This document shows positions 45,160 to 52,848 of a stretch of 64,000 nt of DNA, piece after piece. How positions within the stretch are numbered: position 1 is the first letter of the stretch; each line of letters opens with the position of its first letter. The stretch comes from Pedobacter cryoconitis (GTDB taxonomy: Bacteria; Bacteroidota; Bacteroidia; Sphingobacteriales; Sphingobacteriaceae). The notes beneath the pieces are model-generated. The model was not told the DNA's origin. It made no database searches and worked only from the letters and a program-made list of their open reading frames with translations. A program made the position numbers and the translations under genes. Where the stretch lies: positions 124,001-188,000 of the forward strand of contig NZ_JACHCE010000009.1 of the NCBI RefSeq assembly GCF_014200605.1. The letters are read 5' to 3'.

Positions 45160-46014
45160 ATGAAAAATATAAAGACTTTAAGCTTTATACTGTTCCTGAT
45201 TGGGGCAGTATGCAGTGCATGTAAAAAAGATAAAAGTGAAAAATTAACAGATTTATCCTATACCATTGATGTAAATGGGAACCAGGTGAAATTTACACCG
45301 GTTACAGCCGGAATATCCAGTTACAGATGGGATTTTGGAGACGGGCAAACTTCAACTGACGCGAACCCGGTACATATCTATCCCGGAAAAGGCAAGTATG
45401 TACCTACCCTTTATGCAACGGTTAACGGGCAGTCTGCTGAGGCTTCGACAGTGATCAGGATTGCAAAAGGCAGTCCCGTTAAACTAAATGACAATACCCT
45501 GGATGACTGGAACACGGTGACTACAAACGTGATTACTTCTGGTATTAAAGGGGGGATTTTCAGGAAGGTCAAATACGATTATGACGGAAATTATATCTAC
45601 ATCTATGTAGAGATGGCTTCTAAAAAGACCAATGGTGACATCTTTGATTTTTATATAGACGCAGATAACAGCAGTGCTACAGGTTTTCTCGGCGGTTTCT
45701 CTGGCGGTGGTTATGACATTCTGATGGAAGGGCCAATGCTCACTGCAAACATGGACGTGTTTTATCATAATGGTTCCCAAACCAGTTTTTCCTTCCAGCA
45801 GCAGTCTATCACAGAAGCTTATCAGATCGGAACAGTTGTAGAAGAAGCCGGGCTTTTGAAGTTTGAAATGCAGCTGGCCCGTGGTAAGTTAAAAGGGCTT
45901 ACCGGGACAGGGGCCAGATTAGGCATTATTGCAACCAAAAGTGACTGGTCTGCATCACTGGGTTATGCACCCGATGAAGGGCAACCCGGTTTTCTTCTGG
46001 ATATGTCAGAGTAA
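45160..46014 (+). CDS. PKD-domain lipoprotein (SusE-position glycan-binding candidate)
   Basis: 284 aa, lipobox VCSAC (Cys20) then KKDKSE. A PKD domain occupies about 30-108 (SYRWDFGDGQTSTDANPVHIYPGKGKYVPTLYA). The C-terminal part (about 110-284) looks like a beta-sandwich of the CBM9 or DOMON kind (YIYIYVEMASKKTNGDIFDFYIDAD). It sits where SusE/SusF-type surface binding proteins occur, so it probably binds the target glycan outside the cell. No catalytic motif is seen. Confidence 0.8.
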   Translation: MKNIKTLSFILFLIGAVCSACKKDKSEKLTDLSYTIDVNGNQVKFTPVTAGISSYRWDFGDGQTSTDANPVHIYPGKGKYVPTLYATVNGQSAEASTVIRIAKGSPVKLNDNTLDDWNTVTTNVITSGIKGGIFRKVKYDYDGNYIYIYVEMASKKTNGDIFDFYIDADNSSATGFLGGFSGGGYDILMEGPMLTANMDVFYHNGSQTSFSFQQQSITEAYQIGTVVEEAGLLKFEMQLARGKLKGLTGTGARLGIIATKSDWSASLGYAPDEGQPGFLLDMSE

Positions 46015-46047
46015 GTTTAATAATTATCATTTAAATCATGTATACTA

Positions 46048-47157
46048 ATGAAAATTACAGATAATAGCGCTGTAGCGGGGAGACTTATGTCTTTAGACGT
46101 GATGCGGGGAATGATCATGATCCTGCTTTGTGCAGAAAGCTGCCTGGTTTTTGAGTCCTTAAAGAAATTTGATACCGATTCATTTATCATCAACCAGCTT
46201 TTTCATCACCCATGGCATGGGCTTCGTTTCTGGGACCTTGTGCAGCCGGCATTTATGTTCATGGCGGGTGCCGCATTGTATATTTCTTATAGCCGAAAGT
46301 TAGAAAAAGGAATTACCTGGAGCAGCAATTTTAAACACATTTTAATCAGGAGTTTGAAGCTGTTCCTTTTTGGTATAGGTCTGCACTGTGTTTACGCGGG
46401 AAAACCTGTTTTTGAACTCTGGAACGTATTGACCCAACTGGCTTTTACCAGTATTGCGGCCTATCTCATCATTAACAAAAGCCCGGTATTTCAGCTCCTG
46501 TTTTCTATCGCATTGCTAATACTAACCGAAATCTTATACCGCTGCATACATGTCTCAGGTTTTGATAGCCCTTTTACAGCATACCATAATTTTGGTGCCT
46601 ATGCAGATACTCTGCTCATGGGTAAAATCAACAAAGATGGCTGGGTGGCAATCAATGCCATACCTACCGCAGCGCATACCATTTGGGGAGTATTAGCCGG
46701 CAGGTTGCTGATCTCAAAACAAAGTACAGCTCAGAAAATCAAAATACTGGTTTTTGCCGGTTTTGCTGGTCTTTTAATCGGGTTTGGATTAGATATAACC
46801 GGCATTACGCCAATTATTAAAAGAATCAGTACAAGTTCCTTTGTTTTTGCCTCAGGAGGCTGGGTATTGCTGATGCTGGCCGTGATCTACTGGCTGGTAG
46901 ATATCAGACAAAACATAAAATATGCCTGGATTTTCACCGTCGTAGGGATGAATGCCATTTTTATTTATGTCTTTTTCGAAACTGTAGGGCATGAATGGCT
47001 AAATGGTGTAGTCGGAATTTTCACCGGAGACCTGCTGCACTTACTTTTCAATCTGCCTGTCAATTTTACGGGACTACTATCTGCATTAGCCGTCTGGTTT
47101 GCAGAATGTGCGCTTTGTTACTGGCTGTATAAAAACAAAATATTTTTTAAACTCTAA
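46048..47157 (+). CDS. HGSNAT-like transmembrane N-acetyltransferase (DUF5009/COG4299)
   Basis: 369 aa, about ten membrane helices. GRLMSLDVMRGMIMILL is the family opening. HHPWHGLRFWDLVQPAFMFMAG aligns by eye with the human heparan-alpha-glucosaminide N-acetyltransferase segment that carries the acetyl-accepting histidine, here His53. That enzyme transfers acetyl from cytosolic acetyl-CoA across the membrane to terminal alpha-glucosamine. In this locus the natural substrate would be a terminal alpha-galactosamine in the periplasm (inference). ATG 46048 follows the lipoprotein gene by 33 bases and its product is probably in the inner membrane. Confidence 0.85.
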   Translation: MKITDNSAVAGRLMSLDVMRGMIMILLCAESCLVFESLKKFDTDSFIINQLFHHPWHGLRFWDLVQPAFMFMAGAALYISYSRKLEKGITWSSNFKHILIRSLKLFLFGIGLHCVYAGKPVFELWNVLTQLAFTSIAAYLIINKSPVFQLLFSIALLILTEILYRCIHVSGFDSPFTAYHNFGAYADTLLMGKINKDGWVAINAIPTAAHTIWGVLAGRLLISKQSTAQKIKILVFAGFAGLLIGFGLDITGITPIIKRISTSSFVFASGGWVLLMLAVIYWLVDIRQNIKYAWIFTVVGMNAIFIYVFFETVGHEWLNGVVGIFTGDLLHLLFNLPVNFTGLLSALAVWFAECALCYWLYKNKIFFKL

Positions 47158-47170
47158 CCTATATACCGAT

Positions 47171-48724
47171 ATGAAACAAGTAATCATTTTTGTCCTCCTT
47201 GCAGGACTTCTTTTTGGCTGTTCCAAAGTAAATAATGGAGAGCCTGGTCAATCAGCAACGTCAAAAGATAAGGCCATGCTGCTTGCTTTAACCAGTTATT
47301 ATGTCAATGGTAGCAGTGGAAACGATACCAATTCAGGTACATCGGCCGCTGCGGCCTTAAAAACTATTCAGGCTGCCTTAAATAAAACGACAAATGGTGC
47401 GGGCAGTACAATTTTTGTAGCTGGCGGAACCTATAATGAGCGGCTTGTCTGGCCCAATTCAGGTGCTTCGGCTGCTGAACCTATTACCCTGACTAATTAC
47501 AACAGTGGTGTGGTGATCATAGACGGTACAAATGCAACCAATGACGCACAAAATGCCATGATTGCTATTGCCAGTAAAAGCCATATCCGAATTCAGTCTG
47601 TCCGTATTGCCAACAATATCCGGAGTTTCGCTTCCGGCATCTATATGTCAGGCTCAGGTACGGATGTACAATTTACAGATTGTAAAATATATAATATCGG
47701 ATGGACCACCAATGCAGGTAGCAGGCCTGAACCAAAAGACAATGCGAATCCATTCGTGATCATCGGTTCAACGGCAAATTCCTATAACCAGATCTATATT
47801 GGAAGCAATGAAATTTATAACTGTAATACAGGATACAGCGAAGGGCTCACTATAGCTGGTAATGTAGAAAACTTCCTGATTGAAAATAATACGGTACATG
47901 ACATCACCAATATCGGGATAGACATGACCGGTAATTATGCCTGGACAGGGGCCCCTGCAAATGTAAACTTTGCACGCAATGGCAATGTTAAATACAATAA
48001 AGTTTATCACTGTGTTTCGCCGGTGGCTACCTCTGCGGGTATTTATGTTGATGGTGCAAAATGGATCAACATAGAAGGAAACACCAGCTATGAAAATTCA
48101 ACAGGGATCAGTGTGGGCTGTGAAAATAGTAACAGCAGTACAGACGGGATTAATATCAGGAGCAATTTTATCTATAACAACGTTGAAGCGGGCATTATCA
48201 TGGGGGCGAATGCCTCAACCAGTAAAGTCATTAATTCGACCATTACCAACAATACCTTATTCAAAAACTACTCAAAAACCGGGTGGGGAGGAGAAATCCA
48301 TCTTCAAAATACCGATCATCTGACCGTTAAAAACAATATAATTCAGTCTGCAAGTAATATCGTGATTGTAGCTTCTTCTACTTTTAGTTCAACCAACCTG
48401 GTATTTGACTATAACAACTATTTCTCTGCTTCTGGTTCCGCGGCCACGGTTACTTTTGACTGGGCAGGACTTAATGGGACTACCTATGGTTCGTTTGCCG
48501 CTTTTAAGGCTGGAACTGGTTTAGACACCAATTCAATATATACGGCACCTGCTTTTGTTTCTGCCACTTTACCCAGTCCAAACCTTCATTTAAGCAATAC
48601 TTCTTTATGTGTAAATGCCGGGCTGCCTTCATTTGTGGCACAACCTGGTGAATTTGACATAGATAAAGAAGCAAGGGTTAGAAATGGCCGTGTAGATATT
48701 GGAGCGGACGAATCAGCCTATTAA
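47171..48724 (+). CDS. right-handed parallel beta-helix lipoprotein (polysaccharide lyase/hydrolase-like)
   Basis: 517 aa from ATG 47171 (MKQVIIFVLLAGLLFGC, lipobox Cys17). The mature protein starts with the DUF1565-like YYVNGSSGNDTNSGTSAAAALKTIQAAL, then repeated coils rich in Asn and Ile (NFLIENNTVHDITNIGIDMTGN, VKYNKVYHCVSPVATSAGIYVDG, GINIRSNFIYNNVEAGIIMGAN, LTVKNNIIQSASNIV). Such folds occur in pectate-lyase-like and related carbohydrate-active enzymes. The specific activity cannot be read; a glycan-cleaving or binding role at the surface is likely from the locus. It overlaps no neighbour: 13 bases from the acetyltransferase stop. Confidence 0.82.
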   Translation: MKQVIIFVLLAGLLFGCSKVNNGEPGQSATSKDKAMLLALTSYYVNGSSGNDTNSGTSAAAALKTIQAALNKTTNGAGSTIFVAGGTYNERLVWPNSGASAAEPITLTNYNSGVVIIDGTNATNDAQNAMIAIASKSHIRIQSVRIANNIRSFASGIYMSGSGTDVQFTDCKIYNIGWTTNAGSRPEPKDNANPFVIIGSTANSYNQIYIGSNEIYNCNTGYSEGLTIAGNVENFLIENNTVHDITNIGIDMTGNYAWTGAPANVNFARNGNVKYNKVYHCVSPVATSAGIYVDGAKWINIEGNTSYENSTGISVGCENSNSSTDGINIRSNFIYNNVEAGIIMGANASTSKVINSTITNNTLFKNYSKTGWGGEIHLQNTDHLTVKNNIIQSASNIVIVASSTFSSTNLVFDYNNYFSASGSAATVTFDWAGLNGTTYGSFAAFKAGTGLDTNSIYTAPAFVSATLPSPNLHLSNTSLCVNAGLPSFVAQPGEFDIDKEARVRNGRVDIGADESAY

Positions 48725-48752
48725 AATCATCCGTTAATCTTAAAAATGTATT

Positions 48753-49877
48753 TTGAAAAGAATAAAGAACTTATTTGAAATCACGTCCCAGTTTAAATGT
48801 CATGTTGATATTTCTTCTCTTAAACCTTATGGAACGGGACATATTAATGATACCTACCGGCTAAAAAACCTGGCCGGTGACGAACATGATTATCTGCTTC
48901 AAAAAATTAACCAGCATGTGTTTAAAGATATTCCGCGGATGACAGAAAACATATGCAGGGTTATTGCCCATCTTAAAAAGAAGATGGTGATGTCAGGTAA
49001 AGGTGATCCTGAAAAAGAGGTCATGACTATGGTTGCCACTAAATCCGGACCTTATTTTTATCAGGATAGTCATGGTGAATACTGGCGGATGTGTCATTTC
49101 TTAAAACATACCAAAACTTATGATGTGGTTGAAACAGAGAAACAGGCTTATGAAGGTGGAAAAGCTTTTGGAAAGTTCCAGGCCATGCTTTGTGACCTTT
49201 CTCCTGATCTCATGTATGAGGTAATCCCTGATTTTCATGATATCGAAAAGAGGCTGGGACAATTGGCACAGGCGATACATACAGATTCTTATCACCGTGT
49301 GCAGGAGGCCTGGCCAGAAATAAAAACCATACAGGATAATATTCAGGCGATGTTGTTTTTTCAGGAGGATGAACAGCGCCTTACTTTGCCTATACGCGTG
49401 ACCCATAACGATACCAAGTTTAATAATGTATTGTTGAATTTAAAAGGGAAAGCGCAGTGCATAATTGATCTGGATACGGTTATGGCCGATTACATCGCTT
49501 ATGATTTTGGAGATGCTATCCGTACCATCATCAATACAGGAGCTGAGGATGAAAAAGAATTGTCGGATATCAGATTAAACCTCCCATTATTTAATGCCTA
49601 TACCAAAGGATATATGGAAGAGGCCGGACAATTTCTGGATGAGTGGGAATTGAGGTCTCTGATCAAAGGTGTTCTTTTATTGCCTTATATGCAGGCTGTA
49701 AGATTCCTGACGGATTACCTGAACGGGGATACTTATTATAAAATCGAATCTGCCCGGCATAATCTTCAGCGCACCAGGGCACAGCTTCAATTGCTGAAGG
49801 AGCTGCTCAGCCATGCACAGGAAATGGAAAAAACAATATATAAAGAGGCAGAAAAACATCAGTTAATTAAGAGTTGA
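48753..49877 (+). CDS. N-acetylhexosamine 1-kinase-like phosphotransferase
   Basis: 374 aa, start TTG 48753 (needed to include the conserved LKPYGTGHINDTYRL). It belongs to the aminoglycoside/choline-kinase fold: nucleotide loop GTGHINDTY, Brenner motif VTHNDTKFNN (His218, catalytic Asp220, Asn225) and metal site CIIDLDTVMADYIAYDFGDAIRT, which closely resembles NahK-type N-acetylhexosamine kinases. It would phosphorylate GalNAc or GlcNAc at C1 in the cytosol. No signal peptide. It lies 29 bases after the beta-helix gene and five before the GH109 gene. Confidence 0.88.
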   Translation: MKRIKNLFEITSQFKCHVDISSLKPYGTGHINDTYRLKNLAGDEHDYLLQKINQHVFKDIPRMTENICRVIAHLKKKMVMSGKGDPEKEVMTMVATKSGPYFYQDSHGEYWRMCHFLKHTKTYDVVETEKQAYEGGKAFGKFQAMLCDLSPDLMYEVIPDFHDIEKRLGQLAQAIHTDSYHRVQEAWPEIKTIQDNIQAMLFFQEDEQRLTLPIRVTHNDTKFNNVLLNLKGKAQCIIDLDTVMADYIAYDFGDAIRTIINTGAEDEKELSDIRLNLPLFNAYTKGYMEEAGQFLDEWELRSLIKGVLLLPYMQAVRFLTDYLNGDTYYKIESARHNLQRTRAQLQLLKELLSHAQEMEKTIYKEAEKHQLIKS

Positions 49878-49881
49878 AATC

Positions 49882-51231
49882 ATGGATAGAAGACATTTTT
49901 GTGCCAATGGGTTAGTCGGATTGGCGGGGCTTACTTTAATGCCGTCGGGCTTATTATTTGCAAATGCCAAAGACAAAATCAGACTGGGTTATATAGGCGT
50001 AGGTTTAAGAGGCCGGAACCATATCAGTGAGGGCCTGCTGCGTTCGGACGTTGAAATAACAGCAATTTGCGATACTCAGGAAAGTTCCTTAAAATATTGC
50101 CGTGCGCAGTTTGTTAAAGCGGGTAAAAAACTTCCGGCCGAATATACCGGAGGGCTTGATGCTTATAAAAAACTGCTGGAACGAAAAGACCTGGACGCGG
50201 TAATCATTGCCACACCCTGGGAATTTCATAAAGAGCAGGCAATTGATGCTATGAGGGCAGGGAAATATGTAGGCTGCGAGGTCATTGCAGGGATTACAGT
50301 AGCAGATCACTGGGATATCCTAAAGGTTTACGAAGAAACCAAAGTTCCTTATATGACCCTCGAAAATGTGTGTTACCGCCGTGATGTACTTGCGGTATTG
50401 AATATGGTCCGGAATAATGTTTTCGGAGAGCTGGTACATTTAGAAGGAGGTTACCAGCATGACCTCAGAGGTGTGCTGTTTAATGATGGAAGATCTTTTG
50501 AAGGAAAGGGCGGCGAATTTGGCCCTAATACAGTTGGTGAAGCGCAGTGGCGTACCCAGTGGAATGCAGATCGGAACGGGGATATTTATCCAACGCATGG
50601 TGCAGGCCCGATTATGAATTATATCAATATCAACAGAGGTAATCAGTTTACAAACCTGGTTTCCTTTGCTTCGAAATCCAGGGGATTGCATCAGTATATT
50701 GAGAAAGTTGCCCCCGGAAATAAAAATCTTGGGGTAAACTTTAAAAATGGTGACCTGGTGACCACCATGCTGAACTGTGCAAATGGAGAAACAGTAACCT
50801 TAAGTCATGATACCCATTTACCCAGACCTTATTCGCTGGGATTCAGGGTGCAGGGAACGCAGGGGCTATGGATGGATGTTGCAGATTCAATCTATATCGA
50901 AGGTAAATCTAAAACCTATGATGAATGGGATAAGGCGAAAGTCTGGCTCGACAAATATGATCATCCCTTATGGAAAAAATATGAACATCAGGCAGATGGG
51001 GCAGGGCATGGTGGTATGGACTGGTTTGTATTTAATGCTTTTGTAGAATCCGTGAAACAAAGGAAACAGACCCCAATAGATATCTATGATTCCTTAACCA
51101 TGAGTGTGATTACACCGCTTTCAGAAAAGTCCCTCCAGGAAGGTAATATGCCACAGCAATTCCCCGATTTTACCAGGGGCAGGTGGAAAGACGCTAAAAA
51201 TACATTTGCACTGGATAATAGTGGCTTTTAA
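49882..51231 (+). CDS. GH109-type NAD-dependent alpha-N-acetylgalactosaminidase
   Basis: 449 aa. The N-terminus MDRRHFCANG is a twin-arginine-like signal. The Rossmann domain (about 33-155) has LGYIGVGLRGRNH and is followed by the GH109 blocks VGCEVIAGIT, ENVCYRRDVLAVLNMVR, GGYQHDLRGVLFN, YPTHGAGPI, RPYSLGFRVQGTQGLW and GAGHGGMDWF. Glu133, His239 and Tyr317 fall where I remember the family's active-site Glu, His and Tyr (alignment from memory). The enzyme removes terminal alpha-GalNAc using an oxidation-elimination route with bound NAD. Tat export would fold it with cofactor in the periplasm. Confidence 0.9.
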   Translation: MDRRHFCANGLVGLAGLTLMPSGLLFANAKDKIRLGYIGVGLRGRNHISEGLLRSDVEITAICDTQESSLKYCRAQFVKAGKKLPAEYTGGLDAYKKLLERKDLDAVIIATPWEFHKEQAIDAMRAGKYVGCEVIAGITVADHWDILKVYEETKVPYMTLENVCYRRDVLAVLNMVRNNVFGELVHLEGGYQHDLRGVLFNDGRSFEGKGGEFGPNTVGEAQWRTQWNADRNGDIYPTHGAGPIMNYININRGNQFTNLVSFASKSRGLHQYIEKVAPGNKNLGVNFKNGDLVTTMLNCANGETVTLSHDTHLPRPYSLGFRVQGTQGLWMDVADSIYIEGKSKTYDEWDKAKVWLDKYDHPLWKKYEHQADGAGHGGMDWFVFNAFVESVKQRKQTPIDIYDSLTMSVITPLSEKSLQEGNMPQQFPDFTRGRWKDAKNTFALDNSGF

Positions 51232-51266
51232 TCCGGTTCTAAAAATCTAACCTTAAAAAACAAGTT

Positions 51267-52109
51267 ATGAAAAACACAATTTTAGTATCGATGATGCTGT
51301 TTGCCTTGGCAGCTTGTCAAAAAGAAAGCAGAAATAACGGTGACAATGTTCCCAACAATGCTGAGCCTGATGCAAGTAAAGTATCCTGGTGGCAACCTAA
51401 ACCCGGTGTAACTTTTGACTGGGATCTGGATGATCTGAAAAGCGGCGATACTTTTACCGCAGAAGTTGTAGATGTCGATGCATTTACCACTACAGCAGAG
51501 CAGGTAGCGGCATTACATGCGCAGGGGAAAAAAGTGATTGCTTATGTTTCTGCAGGAACAATTGAAAATGACAGACCGGATGCGAACCTGCTCCCGAAGG
51601 AAGTTATTGGTAAAGTATATCCGGAGTGGCCAAAGGAACGCTGGCTTGATATCAGACAACTGGAAAAACTGAAACCCTGGCTTAATTCGCGGATCAGCAG
51701 GATTGTGAATAAAGGTTTTGATGCTATAGAACCGGATAATCTGGATGGTTTTAATGCTGAAACTGGTTTTGATATTAGTATCAATGACACTAAACTATTT
51801 TGTGATCTGCTGATTAAACTTGCTCACGATAAAGGGTTGGGAATTGGTCAGAAAAATGTGCCGGAGCTGTCAGCAGAATACAGTAAGAAATTTGACTGGG
51901 TATTAACTGAAGATGCATTTCAGCAAGGCTGGCAGAATGATGTGAAACCTTATATCACGCAGAATAAACCTGTATTTGCAGTTGAATATACAGATTCAAC
52001 ATCGCAGAGTACATTTACAAATAGTGTATGTCCTGCTGCGCAGAGTCTGAAGTATTCGGCTATCCTTAAAAACAGAAATCTTGATAAATGGGTTTATAAA
52101 TGTAAATAG
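51267..52109 (+). CDS. GH114-type endo-alpha-1,4-polygalactosaminidase lipoprotein
   Basis: 280 aa, lipobox LAAC (Cys17). The TIM-barrel matches the GH114 family: WWQPKPGVTFDWDLDD, VVDVDAF, VIAYVSAGTIE, WPKERWLDIRQL, and the diagnostic GFDAIEPDNLDGF with Glu155, Asp157 and Asp160, then GIGQKNVPEL and WVLTEDAF. GH114 enzymes cleave alpha-1,4-linked polygalactosamine; a likely surface lipoprotein that first cuts the polymer. Last gene of the locus, followed by a strong terminator. Confidence 0.88.
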   Translation: MKNTILVSMMLFALAACQKESRNNGDNVPNNAEPDASKVSWWQPKPGVTFDWDLDDLKSGDTFTAEVVDVDAFTTTAEQVAALHAQGKKVIAYVSAGTIENDRPDANLLPKEVIGKVYPEWPKERWLDIRQLEKLKPWLNSRISRIVNKGFDAIEPDNLDGFNAETGFDISINDTKLFCDLLIKLAHDKGLGIGQKNVPELSAEYSKKFDWVLTEDAFQQGWQNDVKPYITQNKPVFAVEYTDSTSQSTFTNSVCPAAQSLKYSAILKNRNLDKWVYKCK

Positions 52110-52161
52110 GTAAAACTTGTTTAACCTGTAAAAGAGTAGGGATTTTAATCCCTGCAGAACG

Positions 52162-52202
52162 AAAAAGGGGTTATCGGTTTTTTAAACCGATAACCCCTTT
52201 TT
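52162..52202. terminator. strong bidirectional terminator
   Basis: 19-bp perfect stem from AAAAAGGGG to CCCCTTTTT with a three-base loop, A-tract and T-tract in the arms. It separates the + strand glycan locus from the - strand pilus-like locus. Confidence 0.93.
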
Positions 52203-52228
52203 GATTTTAAAATATCCTGAATACCTTA

Positions 52229-52741
52229 TTAATTATAATTAACAGTCACACTAAAAGGAGTAGCCGAAGTATAAGTCCCTGCGACCTGGCTGCCGCCAAC
52301 ATTCAGCGTTGCCCCAACATTCAGCGTTTGTGTACCCGCAGTTAATGTCCCGGTTGCAGAGGGCGTACTGGTAAAAGCGCTCACTGTCATGTTATTTGCG
52401 CCACTTGCAATGGTAAGCGCTGTTGATGGCAATGTAATCGCATAAGTATAAGCACCCTGTCCATTTACCGTAAATGAAGCAGCAGTCACTGTACCTGCTG
52501 TAGCAGGGAGCGTAACACCGCCTGTAGAAGTTCTGGTACCTGCAGGAGTTAATACAACTGTTCCGGCAGACGCATTTACTGCTACATTACCAAAGTTCAT
52601 ATCCACTGTATTTGTGATACTGATAGGTGTAATAATAGTTGCAGATGCATTGGCTGTGGCGGTAGCCTGAGCAAAAGATGACGGTATAATCAGGCATAAT
52701 AAACCAAAAGTAATACCAGCGGAGGTTAATAGATTTTTCAT
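52229..52741 (-). CDS. DUF4402 pilin-like subunit (copy C)
   Basis: 170 aa with signal peptide (to about residue 24, SSFA). The mature part is DUF4402: alternating hydrophobic N-terminal strand (ATATANASATIITPISIT), VDMNFGNVAV, GGVTLPATAGTVTAASFTVNGQGAYTYAITLPS, and the C-terminal strand GTYTSATPFSVTVNYN. The fold is probably an incomplete Ig-like domain, as expected for a donor-strand pilin. It is almost identical to the subunit at 61797-62309: six substitutions in about 146 mature residues, while the signal peptides have diverged. It is the last gene of the cluster, 107 bases after the usher gene, and may have its own promoter. Confidence 0.85.
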   Translation of the reverse strand: MKNLLTSAGITFGLLCLIIPSSFAQATATANASATIITPISITNTVDMNFGNVAVNASAGTVVLTPAGTRTSTGGVTLPATAGTVTAASFTVNGQGAYTYAITLPSTALTIASGANNMTVSAFTSTPSATGTLTAGTQTLNVGATLNVGGSQVAGTYTSATPFSVTVNYN

Positions 52742-52848
52742 GATTGGTTATTTTAAATACAATAAATTGTGTCGTACGGAGATAACGAAAGAATAAAAAA
52801 AATGGGTAGTATTAAGTTACGAAATTGTTTTTGATATATAAAAGGCTT

